From contig CACZZB010000013.1 in NCBI GenBank assembly GCA_902785555.1, positions 1 to 50,893 of the forward strand: DNA of 50,893 nt. Reading direction: 5' to 3'. Position numbers and translations under genes: made by a program. This DNA comes from an uncultured Ruminococcus sp. (GTDB lineage: Bacteria > Bacillota > Clostridia > Oscillospirales > Acutalibacteraceae). How positions within the stretch are numbered: position 1 is the first letter of the stretch; each line of letters begins with the position of its first letter. The notes under the pieces were generated by a model that was not told where the DNA came from, ran no database searches, and saw only the letters and a program-made list of their open reading frames with translations. Below are positions 35,122 to 45,300 of this stretch, one piece after another.

Positions 35122-35227
35122 GCGTGATGAAATCGAACACAGTCCCGCAGGACTCGAACCTGCACTCCCTTCGCCATAACAGCAAAGTTCAGACCAATCG
35201 AAGTAACTGTGATTCTGCAATACACGC
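35122..35227 (-). ncRNA. Y-RNA-like/tRNA-like unit D (apparently non-permuted)
   Basis: 106 nt, the shortest unit. Closing stem GCGTG/CACGC; motif TATTGCA opposite GATTTCAT; inner stem GAA(T)CACAGT/ACTGTGTTC. Inside: CTTCGATTGGTCTGAA can fold as a short D-arm, TTTGC-TGTTATG-GCGAA as an anticodon arm with 7-nt loop, then T-arm GCAGGTTCGAGTCCTGC (35147-35163). This is natural tRNA order with the Y-type stem in place of the acceptor stem; no separate acceptor hairpin is present. Alternative pairing of CTTCG with CGAAG is possible. Fold assignment is by eye. Confidence 0.75.
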
Positions 35228-35244
35228 ATTATTTTTTGAAAAAT

Positions 35245-35370
35245 GGGCGGAGAAATCCAAAAACAGACATAACGGCGTTCTGACAACTGAACTATCCCCG
35301 AAGGGAGTTGGACTCGAACCAACGACATCCGGCGTGACAGGCGAAGTAACTGTTTCCTGCACTGCCGCCC
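35245..35370 (-). ncRNA. Y-RNA-like/tRNA-like unit C (Asp-like, permuted)
   Basis: 126 nt. Closing stem GGGCGG/CCGCCC; motif CAGTGCA opposite GGATTTCT; inner stem GGAAACAG/CTGTTTTT. Order inside: TTACTTCGC, loop CTGTCAC (35334-35340, GTC anticodon position, tRNA-Asp-like), GCCGG, variable ATGTC, T-arm GTTGGTTCGAGTCCAAC (35307-35323), acceptor-like TCCC-TTCG-GGGA (35295-35306, a UUCG tetraloop), D-arm TAGTTCAGTTGTCAGAACG (35276-35294). The tRNA is permuted, with the Y stem inserted between D-arm and anticodon arm. The D-arm and anticodon loop closely match bacterial tRNA-Asp. Confidence 0.85.
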
Positions 35371-35386
35371 TTTGATTTGTATAACA

Positions 35387-35508
35387 AACAGAGAAATCCG
35401 AAAACAGCACATTAGGCACTTTACTTTTAAGTTATCCCCGAAGGGAGTCGGACTTGCACCGACATTTCCCGCTTATCAGGCGAAGTATCTGTTTTCTGCA
35501 CTGCTGTT
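35387..35508 (-). ncRNA. Y-RNA-like/tRNA-like unit B (Ile-like, permuted)
   Basis: 122 nt. Closing stem AACAG/CTGTT; motif CAGTGCA opposite GGATTTCT; perfect 8-bp inner stem GAAAACAG/CTGTTTTC. Inside: ATACTTCGC, loop CTGATAA (35473-35479, GAT anticodon position as in tRNA-Ile), GCGGG, T-arm GTCGG-TGCAAGT-CCGAC (35447-35463, with G for U at position 55), acceptor-like TCCC-TTCG-GGGA (35435-35446), and a diverged D-arm (35417-35434). Same topology as unit C, but the D- and T-loops are less conserved. Confidence 0.82.
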
Positions 35509-35525
35509 CATTATCTTGATAAAAA

Positions 35526-35671
35526 ACGGATAAAATCGAATACACTCCAAATAATCAGCGTGTCTGCCAATTCCACCATACCGCAAACTTAATTGCGGAA
35601 GCAGGATTTGAACCTGCACGGATATTATCCACTGACCCCCATAACGAAGTAATTGTATTCTGCAATGCCGT
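35526..35671 (-). ncRNA. Y-RNA-like/tRNA-like unit A (Leu-like, permuted, promoter-proximal)
   Basis: 146 nt. Closing stem ACGG/CCGT; motif CATTGCA opposite GATTTTAT; inner stem GAATACA/TGTATTC. Inside: TTACTTCG, then GTCAG, a class II-type variable hairpin GGATAATATCC, T-arm GCAGGTTCAAATCCTGC (35601-35617), acceptor-like stem CCGCAA-TTAAGT-TTGCGG (35581-35598), D-arm TATGGTGGAATTGGCAGACACGC (35558-35580), and CTGAT, which pairs with GTCAG as an anticodon stem. This is a circularly permuted tRNA-Leu whose anticodon loop is replaced by the Y-type stem. The transcript likely starts a few bases before it. Confidence 0.85.
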
Positions 35672-35681
35672 TTATACATTG

Positions 35682-35709
35682 ATTATATCATATTTTCCGA
35701 AAAATTCAA
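35682..35709 (-). promoter_or_regulatory. Promoter of the Y-RNA-like array-rsr-MORN operon
   Basis: Minus strand TTGAAT (35704-35709), 16-nt spacer, TATAAT (35682-35687). The predicted start falls near 35675, at the 5' edge of unit A. The -35 box abuts the stop of the queT-like gene. No terminator is seen from here to rsr. Confidence 0.75.
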
Positions 35710-35713
35710 CCTA

Positions 35714-36250
35714 TCAGGAAAATTTCTTTGACAGATTTCTTTTTTCTATTGCCGCAAAAAGCGGAAGTCCCAATACAAACAGTACGGCAATTTCACCGAC
35801 TGCAACAAGTCCGCCTTGTATCAGAAAATCAATAATATCAAAGCTGTATGTATTTACAAAGAAAAAGTCTATCTCAAAGCCTACTATTATACCATTCATC
35901 AAAGCAGGCATAAGCAATGCCGCAAACGGTATTTTGAAAAGCCTTACATTTCTGAGTTTATACATTGAAAATGCCGCAAGAAAGCTTGCTATACTTCCGA
36001 ATATCATATCAAATGCACCTATCGAAGCCAATGAACTTATATTTGCGATTATACAGCCGACTGTCAGTCCCGGTATAGCTGACGGAGTAAACAGTGCAAG
36101 TATCGTAAGTACCTCCGACACCCTGAACTGTACCGCCATTGATGCCGAACCCGGTACAAGTATATTCTGCATGATAGTCAGTGCCGCATACAATGCCGCA
36201 ATTATTGCCGCCTGTGTCAGCCTCTGCACCGATTTATTTTTCATTTTCAA
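35714..36250 (-). CDS. queT: QueT-like queuosine-precursor transporter (ECF S component type)
   Basis: 178 residues with five or six hydrophobic helices. The N-terminal VQRLTQAAIIAALYAALTIM and the FRVSEVLTILALFTPSAIPG motif are characteristic of QueT membrane proteins, which are proposed to import preQ0/preQ1. Start is TTG at 36250 or ATG at 36244; AGGGG lies 5 or 11 nt upstream. No preQ1 riboswitch pattern was found in the leader. It is just upstream of, and separate from, the tRNA-like array. Confidence 0.82.
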   Translation of the reverse strand: MKMKNKSVQRLTQAAIIAALYAALTIMQNILVPGSASMAVQFRVSEVLTILALFTPSAIPGLTVGCIIANISSLASIGAFDMIFGSIASFLAAFSMYKLRNVRLFKIPFAALLMPALMNGIIVGFEIDFFFVNTYSFDIIDFLIQGGLVAVGEIAVLFVLGLPLFAAIEKRNLSKKFS

Positions 36251-36290
36251 AAAATCCCCTTTCCAATTTATCTGTCTTTTTTCAAAAACA

Positions 36291-36331
36291 GACCGGATAT
36301 TTCCCCATCTTCAATGAAGGAATATCCGGTC
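36291..36331 (-). terminator. Terminator of the giant surface-protein gene
   Basis: GACCGGATATT and AATATCCGGTC form an 11-bp perfect stem; a TTTTTG run follows on the minus strand and a T run also on the plus strand. Confidence 0.88.
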
Positions 36332-36365
36332 TATTTGTTTTTTTACCGAAATTTAATTACGAATG

Positions 36366-39300
36366 TTAACTAAGCTGTGCCGTAAATACTATCGGTGAAG
36401 TATCGTTCAAATCACTCATAATATTTTCTTTGATATCATCATAGCTTGCTGTTAAGTTTTCACCTGATGTATTCAGCCATGAAGCAAACGAATATGTTAT
36501 ACTCAAACCTGAACCTTGTCTGAATGATTCGTTTATCTCAAATGCAGAGTTACCGTCACTGACATTTATCAGTTTATTGACAATGGTTTCCCATTCATTA
36601 CTCTTTCCGATACTTCTGCCGTTGTGACGAACATCATAGACTGTTATCTTATCAGTATCTCCCGTTTCTTTCGTTTCATCATCAAGTATTATGAATGTAA
36701 ATTCATATTCACCTGTGTGAATTTCCTCGGGATTTTCTTCGACACTGTCATGTATGATACTGTCAACGAAGTATGAAACATTCGGGGTATCTACTCCGTT
36801 TACGATATCTGACTTGAATACAACCTGTCTTGTATAGAGTGTTTTCGGTTTATCACTTTCTGCCATGATAAGTTCAAAGTCCGTTTCATAGCTGTTATAC
36901 TTTGCTGTCAGCGTGTATATCTCGTCATTGTAACGTGAAGAATTATTGACTTTGATTTTATCGTTAGCGTTATCATAAGAGAAATCATTTTTTGTCTTGT
37001 CTGTATAACTGCCGAAATTCTTGTCATCATGTGTTTTATAAGTATAACTGATGCCAAGTTTCTTTATTTCATCATCAGTCATAGCTCTTTCAGAACCGTC
37101 TGCAAGTACCATATATGCCTTGAATCTTGTATTATCTGTCAGTGATACAGTCAATGTATCATCACCCGATATATCATCTTTTGTTTTATCAACATGATAC
37201 TCGGCTATTCTGATACCTTTTATGGTTTCGTGCTTATTATCATTATCAAGTGAGTAGAATGTATTGATATTCTCCTGTACCTCACTGAACTTGTCATAGT
37301 AAGCTACCTTATCATAGTAATGTACCATTGCTGTTTTGCTTGCAGGAATTGTTACCTCAACTTTCGGCTCTTTGCCCGTCATGGTCGGATTCTGCTCTGT
37401 ATGCTTGTGAGTTTCATAGATATTACTTGTATTGTCATCTTCAAGTTTCCATGTGTCCGCTACAAATTCATATCTCGAAACAGGCATACGGGTTATCTCA
37501 TATTTGCCCGGCTCTACTCTGATACGTCCCTCGTCGTCAATATGATACATTCCCTTATACTCTGATTCAGTTGTACCTTCAACAAGCCAGTTTGCATAAT
37601 CAATTCCAAGCGGGTCGGCTGTGAACTTGATTTCACCATTACTGTCATACTTTTCGACAATCTGTGTAATTACTTCATTATCTTCATTAACAGTAAGAGC
37701 CACAAGCATTTCTTTGCCGTCAGTATCCGTCAAAGCACCGTTAATATAATTAGCCGTCTGCTTTATCTTGAAGATGAATGTCGGGTCACCCCATGCTTCT
37801 TTCTTCATGTTGATATGCTCAAACAGTCTTATATATGCAGGTTGCATTTCGTCAGTGCAGGAAAGTTCCTGAACATCAAGACAATTATTGCGTCCTACTG
37901 TAAAGTATACTTTATTTCGGTTATCAGACTTATCGGCATTTGAATTTGTATAAACATAACCCGAATTTTCCTTTACAGCGACTTCTTCAAGATAATATGT
38001 ACCCCACGGGATATTCTCTATCTTGATTTGTCCGTGTTCATCCGTTTCGGGAGAATTGGAATCATCGCCTGTATTGTAATACTCAAAGTCTGTACCATCG
38101 GAATTATGTTCCCATACATAGTCGGAAGTATCATTTTCGGAGTCAACTCTTTCAGAAAGCATTTTGCTAAGAATTTCCTGTTGTTTTTGTGTCGGATTGT
38201 CGGGATATACATAATACTCTTGTAAGCCTGCTTTTCTGACAAGCTTTATTTCTTTTCTTATATCAGAATTGTCATAAAGCCTGAACTTGAAGCCGTCAAG
38301 TGCATTTCCGATATCGGTATTGCCGACTTTTTCCTTGGCAGTCTTTGTAAGCTGAACTGCTCCTGTTTTTGGTGAATCTGTCGCACTCTGCACATACGCC
38401 GCCAATTCTGATTCCTCTGCACCGACCTTGAATGTTGGCAGTGTTTCAACATCAATTTCATAGCCGTATGGTGCTTCTATTTCTTTCCAGAAATACTTGC
38501 CCCATTTCTTGACTTTGACCTCGGTTACACTTGTATTTTTGATGTCGTCAAGAGTATTTTTGAGGTATTCGTCATCTACAACTTCTTTACCATTAACTGT
38601 CTTTGTTCTGAGAGCTGTTATCCACTTAGTCAGACCGTCATAGCCTGTTTCGACTGTCGCAAGATAAACAGGTTCATCCGAACCGCCTATTACGATAAGC
38701 CCATCATCAGATTCTTTTTCCTCGTTTAGAAGTTCGAGATAATACAACGGTGTACCGATATTTTGAATAGTAACTGTGCCGTTCAATCCGTTAGCATTGG
38801 CATAAGCTGATGTACTGTTTTCTCCGAAATTATTAACCGCACTTCTTACAAATCTGTACAAACCGTTTTCCTTGATGTCTTTTACCTCGGAATAACGGTA
38901 GTTGTTGTATGTACTGTTTGCAGCATTTTTGCCTATGCCGTTGGTTATCTGGAATTTCTTTGCACTGTCAGGAATCCTTACACGATAAACTTCATCACCC
39001 TCATATTCAGCCATAAGCTCATACATCTTATAGCCTGCGGTATTGCCAATCGGATTATTATTCTCGTCAAAGAACCTGATATGCACATCATCAAGCTTAT
39101 AACGACCCGTCGCACCCGCTCTCAAATCCTTTGTACCGTTGTTGACAAAGAAAATATATTTGTCACTCAATGTTATAGTATTGGTTTGATTTTCGCTGTT
39201 GGTGTCATTATCATCAGGTCTACCCTGTGCCTTGTAAACATCATCTGTTGCATAAGCCGATTTTGTACCATAGTTTGCCGTTGTATCGTTTGGAGTATAG

Positions 39301-42300
39301 TTATAGCCCATTTGATATTCTATCTTTTGTGTAATCTTCCTGTCACTTGCAGAACCGTTATTGAAGATAACATACGGATAAACTTTACTGTCACTGCCCT
39401 GTTTGGGAGGCTGGAATACATATACAGATTTACCGCTGTTGTCTGTGTAAACCTTCTGTGCAGGAACACCCGGCCATGTATTGTATTCACCGTCTATGCC
39501 ACCGTAGTAGTAAGCATAAATTGTCTTACTGCCGTTGGAATTCCAACTATCCTTATCAGTGAAGTAGATGTAATCAAAGTCCGTAGTCGGTTCAAGTATC
39601 GAAATATCAGCACCATTGTGAAGTCCTATACGGTCTGTCGTATCAGAAATCGTCACTGCAGAACCATCTTTCGTTACAGTATAGGTATATTCTTTACTGT
39701 CATCAAGCACTGTGGCATTGCTGTAATTAGTGCCGTCACCCACTGCAAAGGACTTGGCATTTTTCGGCAATCTGATACGGTATTTATTGTCACCTATCTT
39801 CGTACCGACAGTAGAAGAACCGTTCAGTTTGGCATCTTCAAGATTGATACCACTTTCCACACCGCCAATAACATTACCAGTGCCGTCCGTTGTAGCATAG
39901 AACTTGATATAAGGCTTTTCAATGCCGGTATTGATAGTAATAAAGTTGTAGTCATTTCCATTACCAGTCGTATTTGTCAAATTGCTGATATAGCTGTATC
40001 TGTCCTCGGGCTGGTAAGTGGCTGATTTTGTGTTGCCATCATTAGAAACGACAGGATAAGTAATATCTTGTTCAGACCAATCACCACCGAAGTTTCCCCC
40101 CAATGTTTTTATTTTTTCCCAGTCAAGATTGCTTTTTATTTTCCAAACTTCTCCGGCTACAGGTGTCACACCAATGGTATGAGTATTAGAAAATCCATCA
40201 CAAGTGAGATAAATATCATTATATAAGTAATCAGATGAAATTTTGCGATTATATCCGTCATAACCTGAATCATCCCAATTTATTGCACTTGTCAAATAAT
40301 TGTTATCATTACTGTTACCATGACTACTACTTCTAACGATAACATCAACATTTGTATTTCTCCACTCATCTAATACAACATACAGATAACCCGTATTTTT
40401 AGCTGTGAAAGTATAACCCCAACCCTTTTTAGGAGCTATGCCCTGTAAATCTGTTTCTACCTTTTGGCTGTCACTTCCGTTATTACTGAAAACAACCTTT
40501 GTAGCACTTCCATAAGGATTTTCATTTGCAGACATATCAAACTGCCATGTATTAACGCTTATGTTAGTCATATTTACAGTGGTTCCTATTTGATGATTTT
40601 CATCATCTAAGAACTTTGCTTGTATATACTCACCAGAGTTAATCGTCCAACCTGCATTATTAATAAATTTCAAGTATTTGGTTGGTTCACCTGCAGGTTC
40701 TGAAACACTAACTTTTCTTTTTTGTCCGTCTTGAGCTGTTAAACCTAAGAATTTGTATCCAAAACCACCCGAACCATATCTACTCAAATCAATATCCACA
40801 GTTTGGTTAGCATCTCCATCATACAAACTGCGATGAAAAATAACATATTGATATTTTGCTGTTATATTGTCATCTTTTTTTGGAATTGCAATTTTCCAGA
40901 TGCCGTTGCCTTCTGATGTCATTTTACTTACTTCATTGCCCCAATCACAGTTTTTATCACTATCGTTATTGAAGAAATGTGCCTCTATTACATCTTCTAC
41001 CAATCCCCAACTATAATCTGAAGAACCAAGCTCTCCAGTATCAAATCTTATATAGTCATAGTTCGGATTGCCGTCACTCCATGAATATGTAACAGTTTCA
41101 TTACTTGTAGCTGTTCCTGTGTCGTACAATACAGGCATATCATCAGGCTCTGAGGCTGTGGACTGCGGTATCGGTACAACTGATGCTGACTTGTATTCTC
41201 CTACAACAGTCGGGTCTATGGTAGTAGTCTCCGAACTTGTCGGCACACTGTCACCCTCCGGCCACTCTATGACCTCATTTTCTGTGAAATTCGGATAGAA
41301 CGGCTTTCCGTCATTATATGCACTCGCCAACCCAAGTGTATATACACCGGCTGATTCACTGTCCGAAATACGGTACTGCATTCCGCCTAATGTATAGTCA
41401 TCTTTATACGGTGATATCTTTGTACGCTTGGTGTATATCGGATAGGCTTTATCCAACTGCTTTGTCGGGCTTGATGTTGCATCATACACCTTAAACGACT
41501 TCGCACTGTACGGGATAGCCGCTTTATACCAATGTCCGACTGCTTCGGGGATAACAGTTGTTTTACCGTCTTCGGGTATAGTACCATCTGTGGCTTTTGA
41601 AAGACTGCCTGTATACTTCATTTGGATATTATCTGCATTGCTGATGACGTTTTCACCTTTCTCATCAGAGTAGAATGTGACATACATATTATTCCAATTA
41701 TTACTTTGACCGCATACAAGATACAGATAATCTCCACGCTCGTCATAGTTACCTGTACCGCTTCCGGACGAAACTCCGTTTGTGAATGTCGGCCAAATAA
41801 TTTCGGCTGTATTTGCACCCGTAGTCTTATAGTACATACCGCCTGTTGTAAATGTAGTATCCTCTGCACCACTATTTGAGATAGTCTTTGGATAAATTTG
41901 ATAATGACCATCGCCGTTAATAGTAAATGACGTTGCCGCTGACGGAATATCCAGACTCCACCAATGCTTACCATTATAAGTTCCGCTGTTTTCAGCCTTG
42001 CTCATGATACCACTGTAGAAATCTTTCTCGCCTATCTTTATATTATTTTCATCATAGAATCTTATTTGAGGCTTGTTTGAAAGACTCCAGCCATTATTCA
42101 TATCAACGATATTCAGCTTATCGCCACGGGATATATAATCCGCATCATTGACCTGTTCATTAGATTCGGTGCTTTCAGTTTCTGTCCTTGTCATTGTAGG
42201 ACTGCACAGTGTAAGAGCATACGTTGTATCTGAAGTTGGAGTGTCGGCTATCTGATAGACCATACTTCCTGTTTTCGTATAGCCTGATGTCGTGGGATTT

Positions 42301-45300
42301 GCAGAATACTCCAGTATCGGATACTTGGCAGTAGACTTTGAATTATTCACCGTACTGCTTGACTTATCATTACCGTTATTCAAAGAGAATGTCGTCGCAT
42401 TTTGCGGAACAGGTACTTTATACCACTCGGTATCTTCACCATTCAGTTTTCCGGTATACTTCATTACATAGCCTGTATTTTGCTGTAATATCTGTGTACT
42501 GCCGTTATAGAACTTGATGTGTATATCGTCCCATGAATTAGTAGCGTTATTTTTGATATAGATATAATCAACCGTACCGCCACTCGTGCGGAATGTGTAA
42601 GGAATAGTGGAATTTGACTGTTCCTGAGTCCATTCTCCGACACCTGTCTTGGATGCGTTTTCATTATAGGCATAATAGCCCTTACCAAGAGTATATGTGA
42701 TAACATTTGTTTCCTTGCCGTTAAGATTGCCGATTGCTGTACCTGCTCCGACAAGACCATTACTGAATATCACCTTCGTATAGTTCCTGTTGTCACCCAA
42801 CGGACGCTTGAATCTATATACAGTTTCATTGTACTTGTTTTTGAATTTTGCTCCCGGCAAAAGCTGTACAGTATTGATATTATCATTGAAAACATTGCTT
42901 CCGTTTATATTCGTCGGGTCATACTGCAATTCGGAGTTGAACGGCAGAACACCCGGCCATATTGACCATATAGCTCTCTGCCAGTTGTCCTGACGAAGAT
43001 CTCCGCCGCCATAGAAATAAGCATAAACATTATCCCAACTGCTCGGCTTTGTGAAGTAGATGAAATCATGATCTGATTCCACTTCAAATGCTGTTGCATT
43101 GTTATCATAGACAGTATCGTGAATTGTACCGTTTCCTTTGGTTATTTCATTTTCTGTCCATCTTGTAAGCGTGCCGCCCTTCTTGATTGACTGTGAATCA
43201 CTGTCAAACTTCCAATAGTTATTGTAGTTTTTCTTGTTTGCAGATTCTGCTGAAAAGTCAATTTCGGTGATTGCTGTATAGTAATAGCCATACCCCTTAT
43301 AATAGTCGGAACTTGTATTACTGCTGTGAGTAGATGTCGTACCGTTATTGATTCTGAAATGCGTTGCACCTTTTGGGATAGCTATCTCATAGCACAAATC
43401 ACCGGCATTTTCAGTTCTGTCATCAAATTCAATACGATAATCTGCTTTTGCGTAAGCATAAGGCTCCATCATGTAGCCGGGGAATCGTTCACCAACAGGC
43501 TCATAAGTATCAGTTCCTGTTTGCTTAAAGAATTCGATATGAATATTATCCCAGCAGTAATAGTGATTACGTCTGAAAATAATCTTTTGCGGCAGTGCCT
43601 TATAAGCTACACCGCTGTTTCCGGCTGTTCTGTCATCATTATTACCCACTTCACTACTCTTTGCCCCGAGATTATCCCAGACACCAGCATTTGTTACACT
43701 TTGTTGTGAGCCATTATTGTTTCTTCTGTACAGATTTCCCTTTGTAAATTCAAAGACTTTCGTGCTGTTGGACAATCCATTCCACCCAAGAATGAATCTG
43801 ACAGATTTTGCACCGTCAGGCGGCTGAATCTTCCAGATAATATTCTGTGTTCTTCCTGTGCTTGGTGACTGAGAATTGGATGCGTTGTATGTTACACCAC
43901 TGTCGGTATAGTAAACAAAACGCTCCCAAACTTTATATTTTCCAATGGAGTTAGTGCCGTTGGAGTCACTGAAAAATTCCGCAACAATATCTGTATTTGA
44001 TTCATTATTCAGTTCGCCCATTGTCAGCCCTCTGCTGTCTTTATGATAAGTGGTAACAATATTTGTATTGTTCTTCCAAAACCAATGGTCTGCACTGTAA
44101 CAATCCACATCCTCAAAGAAGATATAATCATTGTCTGTTCTCGGCAGTACCCAGTTTGAAGATTCGGCAGTCGGAACAGTTCCCATTTCGGAATAGCTGT
44201 ATGTAACAGTATGATGTTGTACGGTATCTTGTGCGGCATTTGGAATTGCCGGTTTAGTGTTAGTGCTGTCAATAGTTTGACTTGGTATCGGAGATGTTAC
44301 AGGACTGTTGATACTGTATGTAGGCGGTGTGACCACATCAGGCTTGTACCACAGTTCAAATATACCGCCCTCAAGACCGTTATGATATTTGTCCTCTTTG
44401 AGTATCTTGAGACTGACTGCTTTGCGGGGGTCTTTATGTTCAACAGGAACAACCTTGTTATCAGATGTTATTTCAAAAGGCTCACAATAACTCCATTCAT
44501 ATCCTTCAGGAGCCTGCACTTCAACAAAAGCATAACGTCCTTCCATGATACCTGTAATAGGTCCTATCATACCGTTGCTGTCGGTCGTATAAATATAAGA
44601 TATAAGCTCACCGTTTACTTCATCTGATGTCTGCCAATATTCCTTAACAGCATCCGTCAGCACACCCTTACATTCTTTCAACGCATTATCAGCAGCTTCT
44701 ATATACTGCTCTTTGTTTACTCCTTCTTCATGATAATACTCATAAACTTTCATTTGAAGGAAATAATAAGTCGCATTAGGAAGCTGTATTTTTGTGTCTG
44801 TTGCATCCTCTTTGACAAGAGTTATCTTGGTTTCTTCAACATGCTGAAGATTGCCTATACGGTTTTTAACGTTAGAATTGCCCTGAATAAATCCGCTGTC
44901 ATAAGTTACTTTATCCGCAGTTGTTGAAGTTCCGCTATTGACATCAATTGTAAATACAGCAGGAGTACCGCTTGGCAGGAATCCTTGTGGTGCCTCGGTT
45001 TCGGTAAGAGTATAGGTATTGAGAGGAAAATTCTTGAATATTATCTTACCGTCATCACCGGATTCAACGATATTATTTCCGTTTACATCAGGAATATAAC
45101 TTTTGTCTGTGTCTTGTTTAACTTTTACGGGAGTTCCGTTGTTATAAGTCAGTGCAAACTTTGCACCCGGTATTACAATATCACTGTAAAGACCGCTTGT
45201 ATGGTTGCTGTACGCATCATAATGAGTTTTATCGACCTTGATAACCGTTGCACCGCCTGTAATCTGGGTATTCGTAACTGTCACTGACGGAGTAGCGGTT

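Noticed and set aside
35007..35412. Short open frames within the RNA array
   Set aside because: They lack ribosome sites, are not similar to proteins, and overlap RNA stems.
34948..35713. Functional tRNA genes
   Set aside because: T- and D-arms are canonical, but the halves are permuted or the acceptor is a closed hairpin, and no CCA or normal 7-bp open acceptor stem exists.
34948..35713. CRISPR array
   Set aside because: The regular spacing is of 106-146-nt structured units that differ in sequence; there are no identical 25-40-nt repeats and no cas genes.
34948..35713. Array transcribed from the plus strand (CGAAG and CTGCA read there and recall Y RNAs)
   Set aside because: T-loops and D-arms are correct only on the minus strand, the promoter is on the minus strand, and rsr has the same orientation.
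36251..36290. preQ1 riboswitch in front of queT
   Set aside because: The short leader lacks the preQ1-I stem and A-rich tail; only a ribosome site and the upstream terminator are seen.
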